64,000 bases of DNA from Lycocorax pyrrhopterus obiensis (GCA_014706295.1 JACSVZ010000001.1:80846237-80910236); one strand, 5' to 3'. Shown: positions 40,201 through 55,200, counted from the first letter of the stretch. Made by a program: numbers and translations. The notes: a model not told the origin generated them from the sequence alone.

Positions 40201-43200
40201 TTTACATAAATTGTATTTTCTTGTGAATTATAATAGTAGCAGGAACAACAGCAGCCACAGCAGCAGCTGCAATAATAATTGAAACAGAACTTCAGGTCAA
40301 GAGTTTCACAGTTTCACATATCAGTTTAAAAAAAAATAAATTAGATATGCATCACTTATTATTTTAAAAAATATCTACTGCATCTGGTTAAAATGAAAAT
40401 TAATTTTGAAGCAGAAAACTTTAGGATTTGTTTAGAAGGTATCTCATATAAAGAGTCTGTTTCAAGTTGAAAAAAATCATTAAATCTTTTCTTTCCTTCT
40501 GTGAAAAGTTTTGCTTCTACTAGCTTGCCATGTTTGATATCAAAAGAAAGTCCCAAAAATTTCCTGATCAGCTCTTGTTCTAACTCTACTCAAAGCAGTT
40601 TGTTGTGGGCTGAACCTGATTGGATGCCAGGTGCCCACCACAGCCACCCTGTCACTGCCCTTCCCAGCTGGACGAGGCAGAGAAACAAGACAAATGCTCT
40701 CGGGTCAAGAAAGGACAGGGAGAGATCACTCACCAGTTACTGCCAAGGGCAGAACAGACTCAGAGAAACTAATTTATTGCTAATCAAATCAGAGCAGGAT
40801 AATGAGAAATAAAAAACTAAATTTTAGAACACCTTCTCCCCATGCCTCCTTTCTTCCCAGGCTCAACTTCACTCCTCAGTTCTCTACCTCCTCCCCTCCA
40901 GTGGTGCAGGGGTATGAGGAATGGCAGCTGTGGTCAGTTCATCACACCTTGTGCTGCTCCTTCCTTCTCAGGGAGGGCTCCTCATACTCTGCCCCAGCTC
41001 CAGTGTGGGTCCCTCCCACGGGAGACAGTCCTCCATGAACTTACTCATGGTGAGTCCTTCCCATAGGCTGAAGTTCTTCATTAACTCTTCCAGCGTGGGT
41101 TCATTCTATGGAGTGCAGTCCTTCAGGAACAGGCTGCTCCAGTGTGGGTCCCCCATGGGGTTGCAAGTCCTGCCAGCAAACCTGCTCCAGCACAGGCTCC
41201 TCTCTCCACAGGGCCACAGGTCCTGCCATGAGCTTGCTCCAGCACAGGCTTCCCACAGCTTCCTTCAGACATCCCCCTGCTCTGGTGTGGGTCCCTCCAC
41301 AGGCTGCAGGTGGATCTTTGCTCCACCCTGGACCTCCATGGGGGCACAGCTGCCTCACCATGGGCTGCACCAGGGGCTGCAGGGCAATCTCTGCTCCAGT
41401 GCCTGGAGCACCTCCTGCCCCTCCTTCCTTCTGCACTGACCTTGGTGTCTGCAGGGCTGTTCCTCTCACGTATTGTCACATTTCTCTCCCCAGTGCACAG
41501 GGGTATTTTTCCCCCTCCTCTTAAATACATTAACCCTAAGGTTCCACCATCATTGCTGTTGGGCTCAGCCATGCCCAGCAGTGGGCCCATCTTGGAACCA
41601 GCTGGCATTGGCTCTATCAGACATGGGGGAAGCTTCCAGCAGCTTCTCACAGAAGCCATCCCTGGAGTGACCCCATTACCAAAACCTTCCCAACACAAAC
41701 CCAATACACTGTTCAACCTTTTAAATACAATTATATGGCATATTTTTATGTAAATTAGTGTTCAGTAGCTGGCCTAATGCTGACTTTTCATGAACCAAGC
41801 CCCCTGTGTGATGTTTTCAGGTTGCCTCTCATGTTATGGCTGCAGATAAGTTTGTCAGATAATTCATAAGGACTGCAGTCTCCATTTAGATCTTTTAAAC
41901 TTTGTATTTTCTGTTCTGCCAACAAACTGCTCTTCCATACATTTCACTTTATTACTTGCTAATTAATAGTATAAGAGAAATACTTAGAAGCACACATGAA
42001 ATGGTCATAGGCATAGAGGAATATATGAGGAACAACAAGTCTTGCTTTCACTGCCATCAGAGTTCTCCACACTAAGATTCCCATCTACTCCTTCCTCCTT
42101 TATCCATATCATGTCCAACTATTCCCACCCTCCACCTAGCTCTCCTTCACACAAACCTGCCTACTTTTCCAGGCTGACAACAGGCCATGTACTTTCTTCT
42201 TTCTCATACAGACATTCCTAAAAAAATATTTTCCCTGAGCTACCCCTTTTCACCCTACACTGACATGACATCAGTGTTTCCCTTATGAAGTTATTTCCAA
42301 ATGCAGCTTTTCTAGCTAACATAGCAGCATTCCTCACCACCAACACAGTTATTCTGCAACTTTCTGCCCTTTAGATGACACTGTTATGTACATCTAGCTC
42401 CACTTCTACTTAAAGTGTCTTCAAGCTTCCTACAGCTCCTGTGTTGTCTTGAATACATGATTCCAAAATTCCTCCTGCTTGAAGATTTTCTTAAAGGCTA
42501 CAGCACAATGCCATTTACTCTCTCCGTCATACAGCATCTATCCACTTGCTCCAACTGCCGTGATATGTTCCACTGCATATTCTAGTCCCACTGCTTTTGA
42601 CGGCAGCCTTTTTAACAGGCCCCAAAACAGAGGTTTTGCTTGCACACTGATAACTTGTATACAGGGAAAAGACTGAGAACTAAAGTGACAACACAATCTG
42701 AAATTAACCTCTGCCACATATATGCTAATTCCTATAAAGTATATTGCATATGCTGCTAGCACTCTGAAAGACTTTCTATAAACAGAAACAAATCTTTCTC
42801 CAAAAAGACTTGAAGTTACTATAGGCAATTCAATATATTACGGAACCTAGAAGTGCTTAAATAAATAAGCAAAAGCATAACTGGTGCATGTTACCAGAAA
42901 AAAGTAGCAACGAGAATCTCATTCCTATATGTTTCAAACACAGCTAATAAAAAAGGCTATCAAGATCTTGTATTATGTCAGTCTTGTCAGAACTCATATA
43001 TCATGACCAAAAGAAGAGGAGCAAATGGCTGTCTTCATAGACCAGTGCTATGATGAAAACCAGTGAACTCAGGATAAGATAAAACTTGATAGTTCTTTGT
43101 ATAGCCAGAAGCTTAAAAAATCTTAGAAATTGACTGTAAAATCTCCTTTCAAAACTAACAAAGTATACCATACATGTTTGTATATACTTATTTACTAGCT

Positions 43201-46200
43201 ATATGGCACAATGAACAACAAGGTCTAAATCAGATAAAGAGATTTCACACAAGTCATTTATATACAAGGAACAAAACTAGGGGAAGTTCCTGTAGATGCT
43301 ATGGATATAGGAGAGTTATAAAACCCTAGATACCTAGACAACAGAAAAATATACTACTACAAATCAAACTTATTTCTGTTTTGCTAAAAAAATCCCCCAT
43401 ACTGTTCCCAGATCATTCTGTGTTCCTGCACAGAATATACCTAATATACATTTATGTAGGCATCTCATCTTGATTTTCCAATGTTAATTCCACAGTCATC
43501 ATAAAAAACTATTACTACCTGGCACTGATTTTGGTACATTTTTAGATCCTCATGGAGTTTCATATTTTCCTCTTCCAGTTTATTCTTGTTTCTTGCTATT
43601 TCATTCACAATTGCCTTTAGCTTTTCAATAATCAAATCATCATTTTCACTTCTGTGCTGGGCATAGGTAATTAGGTCTTCTTGGTTTTGTTTCTTACTGC
43701 GTATTTGGAATTGATAATTCTGGGTCTGCTTCTATAAAACAAGAAAATATTTTAAATTAAACTCAATAATTATATGTAAATTGCTAGGACCAGATCATTA
43801 CTACTGAAATCACAAGGCTATTCTTGTCTTCACCTGGATTTGCTTAGAAAAGATGGCACAATTCAAACAGTTTGAATTACTTGCCCTCAGTAAAAGAAAA
43901 ATGTTTCAGGGACCTTCAAGGGCACAGAAGTTTTTCAAGGATTTTTTTCCTCCTGTGCTGTGTATTTTCCTAGTACTTAATGTTAATGAGCCTCAAATGT
44001 GAAAAAGGTGATTATGATGACCTACTCAAAGTAGTTACCTGTGCGAAATAATTTGAGAGAAATGTTCCTCTTTGATTCATTGAACTCAGTAGGAGTTGTG
44101 TGTGTGTGCCTCAGGATAGATATTAACCTTTGACTAGAGGGCTACCATTACATAGGTCATGTACAAACAGCTCAGTTACTACAGGAACTGTACTTCTTTG
44201 AGATCGTTATCCTTAAACTTGGGGAAGAATCATTTGTACATTTGGCAGAGTCCTACACTCCATGCAGCTTCTTGTACTAATTAAAATCCTGAAAACAAAA
44301 CTTCAGAAAATTGGTATTGCCAGTGCTTCTGAATCCAGAGGCACTGTGAAGAAGTGTAATTACTATGGCAACTGTTTTTGCTGTTTAAAAAACTATCCAT
44401 GTGAATCCCTCTACTGGGAGATTAACAAGCAGTACTAATCTTTCAGAAGACTGAGAATTAGTTGAAAAATGACAACAAAATATGACCTGGAAACTATATA
44501 TCATGTGCAGAGATCGAGTTGGGCAAGCAAATACATAGTAAAAATAAATAGGATTACAAATACCATATTTCACTGACAAGGACTGCAGAAAGTCATGCTT
44601 TAGATAGCTTTTGATGTTATTGACTATGTCCCCATAATTTGTATTGGCTGAGAACGTAGGGAGAATGGACCACTGGCTGCATATAAAATAAAAAGCCATA
44701 AAAATTTGCAGGTTAAGTTTCATTTCTATAGATAAAAAATTAAGGTCTCTTTGACATCCAAGTTATGGACTCTGATATACCAAAGTGTCAATGCATCCTG
44801 TGAAAAATATAGTGCAAGACTCCAAGAAATCAAAGACCTAACAAAAGAGGAACTTGAGGCAAAGATACAGGAACAATTAATGCTTTTGAAACAGGTAAGG
44901 GTAACAACAAACTTGTATTTAAAAAGTCTAGTTGATGTTATGTTGCAGTTGTGAAGGAAATTGTCTTCAAAGCAAGTTCACTGATGGCAATGAAAGCTTC
45001 AACGGAAAAATGTGAATGATCATCCTGAGTACTCTATTTTGACTTGTCTAACTGTACAATCAACATGCATCAGTCAGTAGTTTTGTCTAGTCAAAGACTT
45101 GCTTTATTAACACATTTGTATGGAAGTTCAACTGCTGGAATATAACGCTCTCAGCAGCTAAACCCAAAACTTAACTGTCATCTTTGGAAACTCTGGATAT
45201 GTGTAAAGAGTCTCACAGGAATTGTTAAGAAAGTGTTTCGCTAGATTAAGATCCAATGAGCTTAGTAACAGTGGAAAAGGGAATTACCAGTGAGCAACAT
45301 AATTGGCTTCCCCTTACTTAATTTTCAAGCTGTCTTGTGGCCCAGTCAATTTGTAAGTTATTTTCTGGGGTTTTTTTTTAGAGAAGGATAGGTCATCAAG
45401 ACATCATTAAATAAATTTTTTTCTGGATTGGAAGGAATTAATAAAATAAAAATATGCAATATCAATAGTCTATATTAAAAAAGCAATAAGCAAATTGGCA
45501 AGTAAAAAATAATCATAAAGTCAACCAAGGAACTGCATGGTAACTAGAAAGATGAAAACTATGATAAAAAAGGGCTAAGTGATCCAACAAACAACTCCAA
45601 GAATGATTCTGGAGTAGCATATGAAAATTCATTTTTCTGCATAAATGATACTAGTGTATATTTATGATCTTAAAAAAAGGAAGGCTATCAGATTTGAAGG
45701 AACTTTATATTTGAGTCAACACCTTAATGGCGTGCACTACCTACTTGGTAAGATACTTTTTAATAACTTGTCACAATTAACTGCATATTAGTAAGTAGCA
45801 TGGAAGATAAAAGAATCTCCATAATATGCTTAAAAAGTAAAAAGGAACATTCACTGTTTTTTGTAATTGTTTGGGGTTTTTTAAACAGAAATGTTATAAT
45901 TTTCATTATACTTACTCATTTTCTCATTTGCATGAGAAAAATTAAAATAACTGTGTGTATCATTAGATCTTCCAGTATGGTTCTGCATTACCATATATTC
46001 ATTACCAATATAGATATGCATTATAAGATTCACTGTGAGCTTAGTTTTTTTTAAAATTAAGCTAGACGAAGCTCTAGCTGAGCAAAGAGCTCATTTTCTT
46101 CCTAGAGCAGGAAGGTAGTAATTCTACCTGAAATAAATTACATTTCTCGGGCAATAATTTTGGTTGAACATCTACATAAACAGGGTTATTTTCACAGCTT

Positions 46201-49200
46201 GTCCCATTCTTCTCCCATTCTCTTGATTTTGCCTTAAATTCCTGAAAGACAGCAAAACCAGGCTAGTAAGCATAGCGGAAATATCTATTTTCCTCAATCT
46301 AAAGAATTTTATAATTTGTATAATTCTAAGAAAAATCTAGTTTTTTAATTTATTTATTTAATTTAATTTAATTTAATATTAAATTTAATATTAATTTAAT
46401 TTAATTAATTTTTCAATACATAATCTTTCCATACTTTTGAAATGAAGTTAAAAAAGAAGGACAATTCTATAAACCAGCCATCCAGTCATCCCCACCAGAA
46501 AAAATCCAGCCGTAAGGGCTATCGATCTGAGAAAAATGAGTGGTAAACATAATCACTGAATAAAAACTACAAAATAAGATATTAGAGTTATTACTATAAT
46601 ACACAAATTTTATTGGATGGTAGTTCCTACAGCTATATCAGCATTGAGCAGGGTTATCAGCAGGGAATCAAGCCCTTAATATTCAGACAAAAAGTGCTCA
46701 CTTTTCGCCTTTTTTTTTTAATGGGACAGCAGCTACATTGAATAAATTTTACTTCTTGCTCTCTTTAAAATTGCTGCTTCAGGTTCTGAGTTCACCTAGT
46801 TTAAACAAAAAACTGTTTAAGAAATTCATTATATTAGAATTATCTAGTACTGTTTTTGTATTTGCACTTACATTCATATTTATAGTGTATTTGAATTAGC
46901 TTTTAATTCATGCTAGACCTTATATGTTCACAAATACATTTTAAAGGCAGTATCCTACGAAATAAGCAGAACTTCAGTTACTAGAGCTGTTGCTCTTTTA
47001 GTCTGAAAATTTAGCAAAATAATAGTATACTGCTTTAAACTAATGGAAATGGTGTTCCAAAAAGACAGATGATGTTTTATAATTAAGCTAAACTGGCATA
47101 TTCCCCAAATTAAAAAAAATAAGTTGTTTTTTTGCTACTGAAACAAAACAGAATATTTGTCAACATAGATTAATACAAATCTTCTTTCATAGCTTTCCTA
47201 ATATCTGCTTTGGCATTTAAAACAATAAACACCTTCCTATTTTATAAAACATTATACAAATGGAGTTTCAGACTATTTAATGAGGACTGCAGGTTCGAGG
47301 CCTTACTAAAGCACTGCTGAGCTTAGTAGATTTTCACCACAGTAATTATTTCCTGAATACTCGAATTTGCTGAATATATTCCAAGCACTCATTTTTCATA
47401 CTGCATAATTAATCAAATTATAGCATTGTCTTACATTATTTTCACATTTTAATCTTGAATAAGGTTATTCTCAAATTAGCTGACAGTAGTGATACATTTA
47501 ACCAATGATAGATGTACAACTCATTTATTATTCTTGTAGTAGCTGATGTTGGCATTTATGCTGAAGTCCAAAGCATTGTAGCTTTTCTGATGGTGAGAAC
47601 TTCCATGTGGAAGAGACAGCCAACACCATGTAGAGTTGGGATGTGTCTAGGATCTCTACGTAGATACAGGCACCTGGAGGTCGCAGAAGTTAGTCCTGTA
47701 TCTTGCAGAATAACATAAAAGGCAAGTCCAAAATACAGATTCCCAAGACCCTGCTTAATTTGGGTTAAAGTAGGAAATTACTTAAAATCTACTAGAGCTG
47801 AATTTCTTGATTGCAAAGTTCTCAAAGTCCAAATCATCTCCATCATAAATCTACATCATAAACGTGTAAGTCTTCCCAATGCTTGGCAGCTGGGCAAGCA
47901 GCTCCCATATCAACTGGTACCACTCTCCTTGCTTTTGCACCCAGTCCAGTAAGCACTTGGAGCACACACTACTTTATTATGCTCTTCACAAAGATGGACA
48001 GACAAAATATGAATTTTGTGATCCTCCTATGCTTCATCAGATTACTGGTTGGACTATTCTTCCCATAAGTGGAGAACTCAGTGTAAAAGTCTTTCAAGAC
48101 AGAATCTGAAGCATAATCTTCCCATGTTAGTTTTCTACCTAACAAATAAATGCTATTTTCCAACAGGCTCCAGAATTCTTCCTTTTGAAGTTGTTTCACT
48201 TAGCTCAGGATATCAGGAAATTTATTGGACAGGTAAAAAAGAACCAGCAAAAACTAGCATACCTAGAGATTATATTGCTCAGTTCTAAAAAATAATACTG
48301 GATATCAGTTTCTGCCCCAGTGAATGCAGACAGAGGAGTATTTGGAAAGAAGACACCACTTGCAGGTGTACTCTCTACATGCCAGTTCTCTGTCTTGCCT
48401 AACTTTCCTGTTGGTCCAATAAATATTTGATTATTCTGCAGATCATAAAGTAATCTCTGAGAAGGCAAGGCTGGGAATTATGAACAAAAATCAGTGTCTT
48501 CCTGTATCCAAGATTAAATCCACTAAAATCCAGCCTGTGTCCAAAGGGATAGGGAATATGACTGAATCCTGTCCTCAGCATCTGTTATCTAGTCCCCTGA
48601 TCAGTATGCTGGATTCTGTACAATGTATTTTTAAGTGCCTAATCCTTCCTCTTGCATTGCCTAGGGAAATCAGGCACTGAGGTCAAGGTCATGGATTGCC
48701 TCAGGCACACATGAGCTGAAAAGATGTATGTGTAACAAGCAGTTTTCCAGTCCTAAATCTTTTTTTCTGTGTAGCCCAATGTGGTCAAGGTTGTCCTCAG
48801 GTCTATAAAACTTGAATTAATGGTAGGTATTATGTGACAGTATCCTGCATACGTACAAGCCCTCATGCCTCAAGAGACTGTGTTATCCAGTACGCATCTA
48901 TTCATCAGGAAAACAGTAAAATTTATTTAGAGTTACACTTACCAAAAAAATTGGTATTAATTAATATTTAAACTAAGAAGCGTTCTTGCCAAAGCAAGAC
49001 AATTATATAATTTTTGTAGAATTATGAGCAAACTAAAGCTTCCAATTTTAAATAAAAAATTAGTTCTAGAAGCATATTAAAATTAAAATATAGTAACAAA
49101 GTATTCTTACCTCCAGTTTCACATATAAATTCCTTGGGTCAGATGATGTCTCCAGGTTTTCCTCCCATTTTTCTCTACTTTCGAGCTTTTTTTGTTTTAA

Positions 49201-52200
49201 CTGATGTGACTGTAGCTTTTCGTAACTATGTGTCAACTTTGAGAACTAAAAACAAAAGTAAAGTTCAACATGCAGAATCTACCAAAGATGACCACGTGGC
49301 CAAAGTTTTCTTTAAACTAGAATCACCAACTGCAGCTTTAGCATTCTAAATGTTTAATAAATGTAACAAAAAACCAATTAATGAAGTTAAAATCAATTAA
49401 TAAAATTATCACAGATGAGCAAGACTAAGCTCTCACATAAATGTTAACTAACTGTTCAAATGGGTTCATTTGACAGCTACTTGATTCTGCTGCAGTTCTT
49501 CACGGCACTGTCACCCACAGAGTCATTTCCTCTACAATGTTCATATGGAATGTTCTATACTTGTTTACTGCCATCTTGTGTTGACATTTTTAAAGGGTGC
49601 TTCACTAGTCAGAATGAAAGATTATCATTAATGCACTTTAAACTTGTGTGTTTCTTTCTTATAATGAAAATCGTTGAAATGTTATGTGTGTGATGATTGC
49701 ACTCTTCTGGAACCACTGAGTGGGTCTCAGAATTAGACACTAAATAGACAACAGACACTGCCTACTGGTCTCACCAAGAAAGTCTGGCTTAGGAGTCAGG
49801 GGCAGAGAAGGTACCAGGAGAAGGACCAGCCTCTCCAGAAAAACAGCCAGTTTTCACGTTCACTACACTGCACAAAGTGTCTGTCTAGTTCCTGTTAACA
49901 GATTAGATACAGAAAACTGATACTGTTTGGTAGGAATATGTACATTTGGTTTTGGAAAAAAAAAAGCAAACCCCAGGATATTGACAAAGGAAACACAAAA
50001 AATATGGTCTTGAGGAAGGTTGAGTGAAATAACTTTGGGAAGAATATTGTGTAGAAAGGAAGCTTATAACTATAAACACTGACCATGTCTCTTGTTGTTT
50101 AGTTCCTTTAAATGTAAGGATATATGACTTTAAAAAATCTGTCACATAAAGATCTTTGTATACCCAAACAAAATCCATAAAATCTCATATTTTTGTTAAC
50201 AGCTCAAAGTGAACTACTGTTTGGAAATGGAATGGAATCCTATTGAGTCAACACTGAGTGAGCAATTGAGGTCTGTGCAGATAACAAACATGGCCAAAGA
50301 AGTCCAGAAAAGATACAGAACAGAAAAAAGTTAAAAAATCATCTGGAAATTTCCTAGACATGCTTGAGACGAACTTGAGAATCATAATATGGGACAGCAA
50401 AAACTAATTGAAAAGATGACGAGAAGACAGATTGTCCTGGACTAGAAAGTTTCTTGATATGGAGAGGCCCAGGCATAGATTTGACCAACTTGGAATGTCT
50501 GAATAGCAATTCTGTAAGATGGGCATACAGAGCTGAGTTATCACCTTCAAAACCAAATCAAACATCTTGCAGTGAAGCGCCTATATTTGAAATTGACTTT
50601 GCCAGAGAACGCAGTTAAGATAAAATATTTAAAGTGAGTCAGAGTATCCAGGCTCAAACAACATGGAACTCATTGACCTTGGAAGAAAGATATCCTTTCT
50701 CAAATAACAGTTTTGCTCTTGAATATATTATGGCATATGTGAACCGCCTGGGAAGAGCAAATTCAGGTAAGACAGGTATTAAAATGTTTATGCTGAAAAG
50801 GCTAGGAAATAGAGGATCCAACAATTCTGTAAATCAGTCTAAAATGGAACAGAGAGGCCAAAATGAGAAAATTCAGTTTCACTATTAGATATTTAATGAC
50901 AGTAGGATATTAAAGGCAAATTATAGTCTGGATGTTATCAAGACTTGAAACTAGATTAAAAGCCAAAAATCCTTCCATTTAATGCCAGATATTTGCTTTA
51001 AATGGTCCAACTTGTTCTATTTGTATGTTGTACATGTTAAAAAAAAAAAAAAAAAGAGGCATTTTAGTGAGTTCTGGGGTAGAATCCAGCTAAGTTTAGA
51101 TTTCTGGAAGTTAGACATACAAGCCTGAGATACTCTGCATCAGAAAAATCTGCCTGTAAATGCTTAGTCATTTCAGCTATCTTAAATTCTTCTCATACAC
51201 TGACATGAATTGTATTCTGCAGGTGTCCATTTCTTTCTGTTGGTTCTAAAGGGAGCCTGGGGTAGTTCAGCTGTAGCTTTTAAATGTCTAAGTGAGGAAA
51301 TTGCAAAGCTATTAGAGCAAGTATGGATCCTTGTTCTTTTGCTGAGAGATTTCCATCACTTTCAAAGTGAGAATGACTACTAGACATTAATATAAAAAAA
51401 AACAAAACAAAAAGAAGGATCAAAGCAATGAAGATGAACCTCAAAAGTTTTTGCTATTTAATTATGACAAAATGCTGCACATTTGAATGAATGCAACAGT
51501 GTGGCCCAGGAGTTTCAGGTTACATACCAGGAATTATTTCTCTAATACAAGAAAAATATAGGTTTTACTGCATTCAACAGGCACACAATCAATTCAGAGG
51601 GAATACTGCTCATTAAACAGCTGGTTTTAGCAGTACCAAGGGTAAAAAGCACACAGGACCACAGAAAAGAAATTAGTTCTGAATAGCCCAGCATTCTGAT
51701 CACTAGAAAAAGTGATCCTTACAATTTCTAATAAGAATAGAAAGGAACAAATCTTGGGAGGGATTTTAAGAATACGTCTGTAGAGAAAGACACAATGCTA
51801 TTGGTACATAGTAACACAATTTGTGCAAAATGAAATTGTAGCTTGTAAGATTATACAGTTTAGAAGGTGGTTTAACTTCCAAGTGAGAATAAGAACCAAA
51901 AGAAGGGAATCAAAGGAGATAAGGCAAAGATTAATATTGTCACAGAAGGTCTATATTTTAGATATGAGTTTGTGTATCTGAGAATTGGGGACATTAAAGC
52001 CATTCCATTGCAGACACTGCAGCACTGTAGTTCAGGAAAGAAACTCAATAAGGAAATGTAAAAGAGGAGAAGAGTGGGACAGGCTCACTGTCTAGCATAG
52101 GTGCTAGGAATTGTTCTGACAGACAGACTTTTGTTTATCACATAGAGAATCAAGGCAGGCCCCTTAACATAGGCAGTGAACAGTTTTCTTTTTCAGTCAG

Positions 52201-55200
52201 GGTGAACTAGGTGGATATTTCACAAACAGCTATGGTTTGGTCAAGTGAGAGGAATGGGGACTGGAAAATAAAATGCAAACAGCATCAGTGCTGGAACCTT
52301 TAGAAAAATGAATAGGATGACTGAGAGAGAACAAAATGTTTAGAGACATGGATTGGGAAAGTGATGTATATTCTTAAGAGCTACAAATCCAAACTTCTTG
52401 CATAAAGATAGAAAAAGAAGCAATCAAGAAACTCAAAGAAAGGTTAAGTGGTCTGAGTGGTAGCTACAAAGGAGACTTTGGGCAAGAAATATAACCAGCT
52501 TTAAAGAGAAAAGCTTGTAGGTTAGAAAATATCAGATTCTTTTAAAAAATTAGAGAAAACAGGTTGTATTTGCCCATGGAAATTGTAGGGTAATTAAAAA
52601 CTCCAAAATAAAAATCCTTATGAAAAATGGCCTGGAGTTTCAATTTCAGAAGGTTCAATTTCAGCGAAGATCTTAGCAACAACATGTAACATAAACCAAA
52701 TCATTTTAGCATGGGATAAGAAAAATAATTAAGTGAATAATATTGCAGCAAATGTTATAAAGAAAAGAGAGATCTACTATATTTTTGAGGATACTTCTGC
52801 CTTGCTAAATATACCTTACTACTTATACATAAAATGTCACACTCTTTTTCATTGTATGATGTTTATCTTCTCAATAGTCATGCTAAGATGATGCTTTTCT
52901 GTAATTTGTGTAAATGATAAACCAGCTTTTATTTCTAGCTACTTTCCCAAATGATTAAAAGTGTTAATTACTAAACAGCCTAAGTATTCACTCCCTATTT
53001 ACAGAACTGTTTTCCAAATCTGTTCTCATATGTAAAAGAAAATATAAATTAAAGACAACAGAACATTAAAAATAAGTAATATGTTTATTCATTTGATGGA
53101 CTCAGGTGTTACTATCACTTCTAAATGAAAATAATGATATCCAATTTATGCAATCCAACATTATTATATAATAAGTGTGGTGACTGGAAATTCTGAATTA
53201 TAACACTACATCTCTGGTAGGAGAATCCAGTGAAGGGAACAGAAAAGTAGCAGGAAAAACAATGCAGAGTTGTGTAGCTTAGTTGTTAAAATCTGAGAAA
53301 CAGAATCAACTCAAGTTTGCTAAGAATTTAGATTCATGATTGAAGTAGAAAATACTGAAGAAACAAAAACGCAGGTGCAGAGCAAACACAGCCAAACTGA
53401 ATCATAAAACCACAGAATGGTTTGGGTTGAAAGGGACCTTTAAAAGATCATCTAGTCCGACTCCCCTGCCATAAACAGGGAGACCTTCCATTAGACTGGT
53501 TTGCTCTAAGCCCCATCCAGTCTGGCCTTGAACACTTCCAGGAATAGGGGGCCCACAACTTCTCTGGGCAACCTGTTTCAATGTCTCACCACCCTCACTG
53601 AAAAAAATAACAAATTGTTCCCCAGATACAGTCTAAATCTGCACTCTTTCAGTTTAAAACCCTTGTCCTTTCTCTCAGCCTGCCTCCACAGGAGAGATGA
53701 TCCAGCCCCACTGATCTTTGCGGCCTCCTCTTGACTCGCTTCAACAGGTCCAAGTCTTTCTTGTACTGGGGACCCCAGAGCTGGACACAGCACTGCAGGC
53801 AGGGCCTCACCAGAGCAGAAGAGAGGGGGAGAACAACCTCCCTCGATCTGTTGGCCATATTTCTTTTTATGTAGCCCAGGATACAACTGGCTTTCAGGGC
53901 TGCAAGCACACTCTGAAATAAATAAAGCCAGAACAAACTCCCAACATCATTACTGCAGGTTACTCCAGTTTTGATACAATGGAAATCTATACCTTATGGA
54001 AAGCTATCAGGCCACTTTAACAGCCAAGTAAATCAGAGAAACTAAAACCAGAAAAAAAATATAGCGAAGACATGATAAGCACAGTATAAATCTTAAAATC
54101 CCTAACCTGCATCAGAGTCATATTAGCATGAATCCAGTTACCTATTTTATTCATTCACCAAGGCTTTAGTTTATTAGTCTGAAGTTAGGAAATCAACTAT
54201 CTGTCTTCATAATAGATGTCACATCCACATCAAAATCCATCCAAAGAGTTTGGACATGACAGTACATAAATTATAATGGAGCCTGGTAGGAAGCTGTAGT
54301 CATCATCATCTGTATGACACGATCCATCCTTCCCAAATCCATAATGGCACATCTATACAATTTGGCATGTATAAGTTTTTTTATACTGCAATCACAAAAT
54401 AATGAAACTGACATTTTTCTTACTTGAGATTTCAGTGCTTGAAGCTGAGTTTCATAACTCTGAGCCATTTCATATTTAGTTTTCTGTAAGTTTTCCAATT
54501 CTTGTTGAAGTAGTCCCACCTACAGTTAAAATAAGCATTCAAATGTACCTTTTCTGACATGTTTCAAAATACGTAATTTTTGAGAAAGTAATTTGAAACT
54601 TCAAAAGAAGACCACTGCTTCAAGGAGAGACCTTAAAAATAAATATTAATTCAGTAAGTTGATAATAAAACTGGATGCCACAAACCCAGATTGTGTCAAT
54701 ATCAAAGTAGGGATTTTATACTCAAAAGTCACACTGCATGCTGATGGTATGATATAATGATAATATTGTACAAGTCTGTCATGAAAGACCATTTATGAAA
54801 GCCTTTTTAACCCAACTATGCTGTTCCCCACTGTGAAAATTTTCCTTGAATGGCTTATAAAATGATACAAATTACCTTCCAGTATTTATGTACAAATTAC
54901 CAGAAGACACTGTAGACTCATCTCAGCTTCCTAAGTGCCATCTGAGATACCATGAACTGAGTTTCACAGAGACCTGAGAAACACGACAGAGTGCATACAT
55001 GGCGTCTGTGCTTTTCTGGAGGGGCAGTTGGAAGCTTGGTAGAATATGCTAAAATATTTCAGATAATGTCTCTGTACAGGCAAATAAATTGATGCTTTGA
55101 GGGTGAGCTACCTGAATTTTTCTCTGGGTTCCTCTGACCGCAGGGACTGAGGGCAAGTTCCTAATTGCTCATTAGGGAGAGTCACTCCATTTTCAAAACT

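Larger units (their letters stand above)
38820..43518. other. DEUP1: DEUP1 intron 7
   Basis: Contains the 1.1-kb solo LTR at 40601-41708. A CAG/CAA-rich patch lies at 40230-40280. No exon recognised. Confidence 0.85.

Noticed and set aside
40921..41753. Open frames of up to 197 codons on both strands
   Set aside because: They lie wholly within the GC-rich tandem part of a solo LTR. LTRs do not encode proteins here, and frames overlap on both strands.
50634..50888. 84-codon plus-strand frame in a purine-rich block
   Set aside because: Polar composition reflects the local purine bias; there are no flanking splice signals and no recognisable family.
53578..53936. Minus-strand frames that look protein-like ([20 protein letters not shown])
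   Set aside because: This is the CR1 ORF2 3' part, broken by mutations, within an obvious CR1 fragment.
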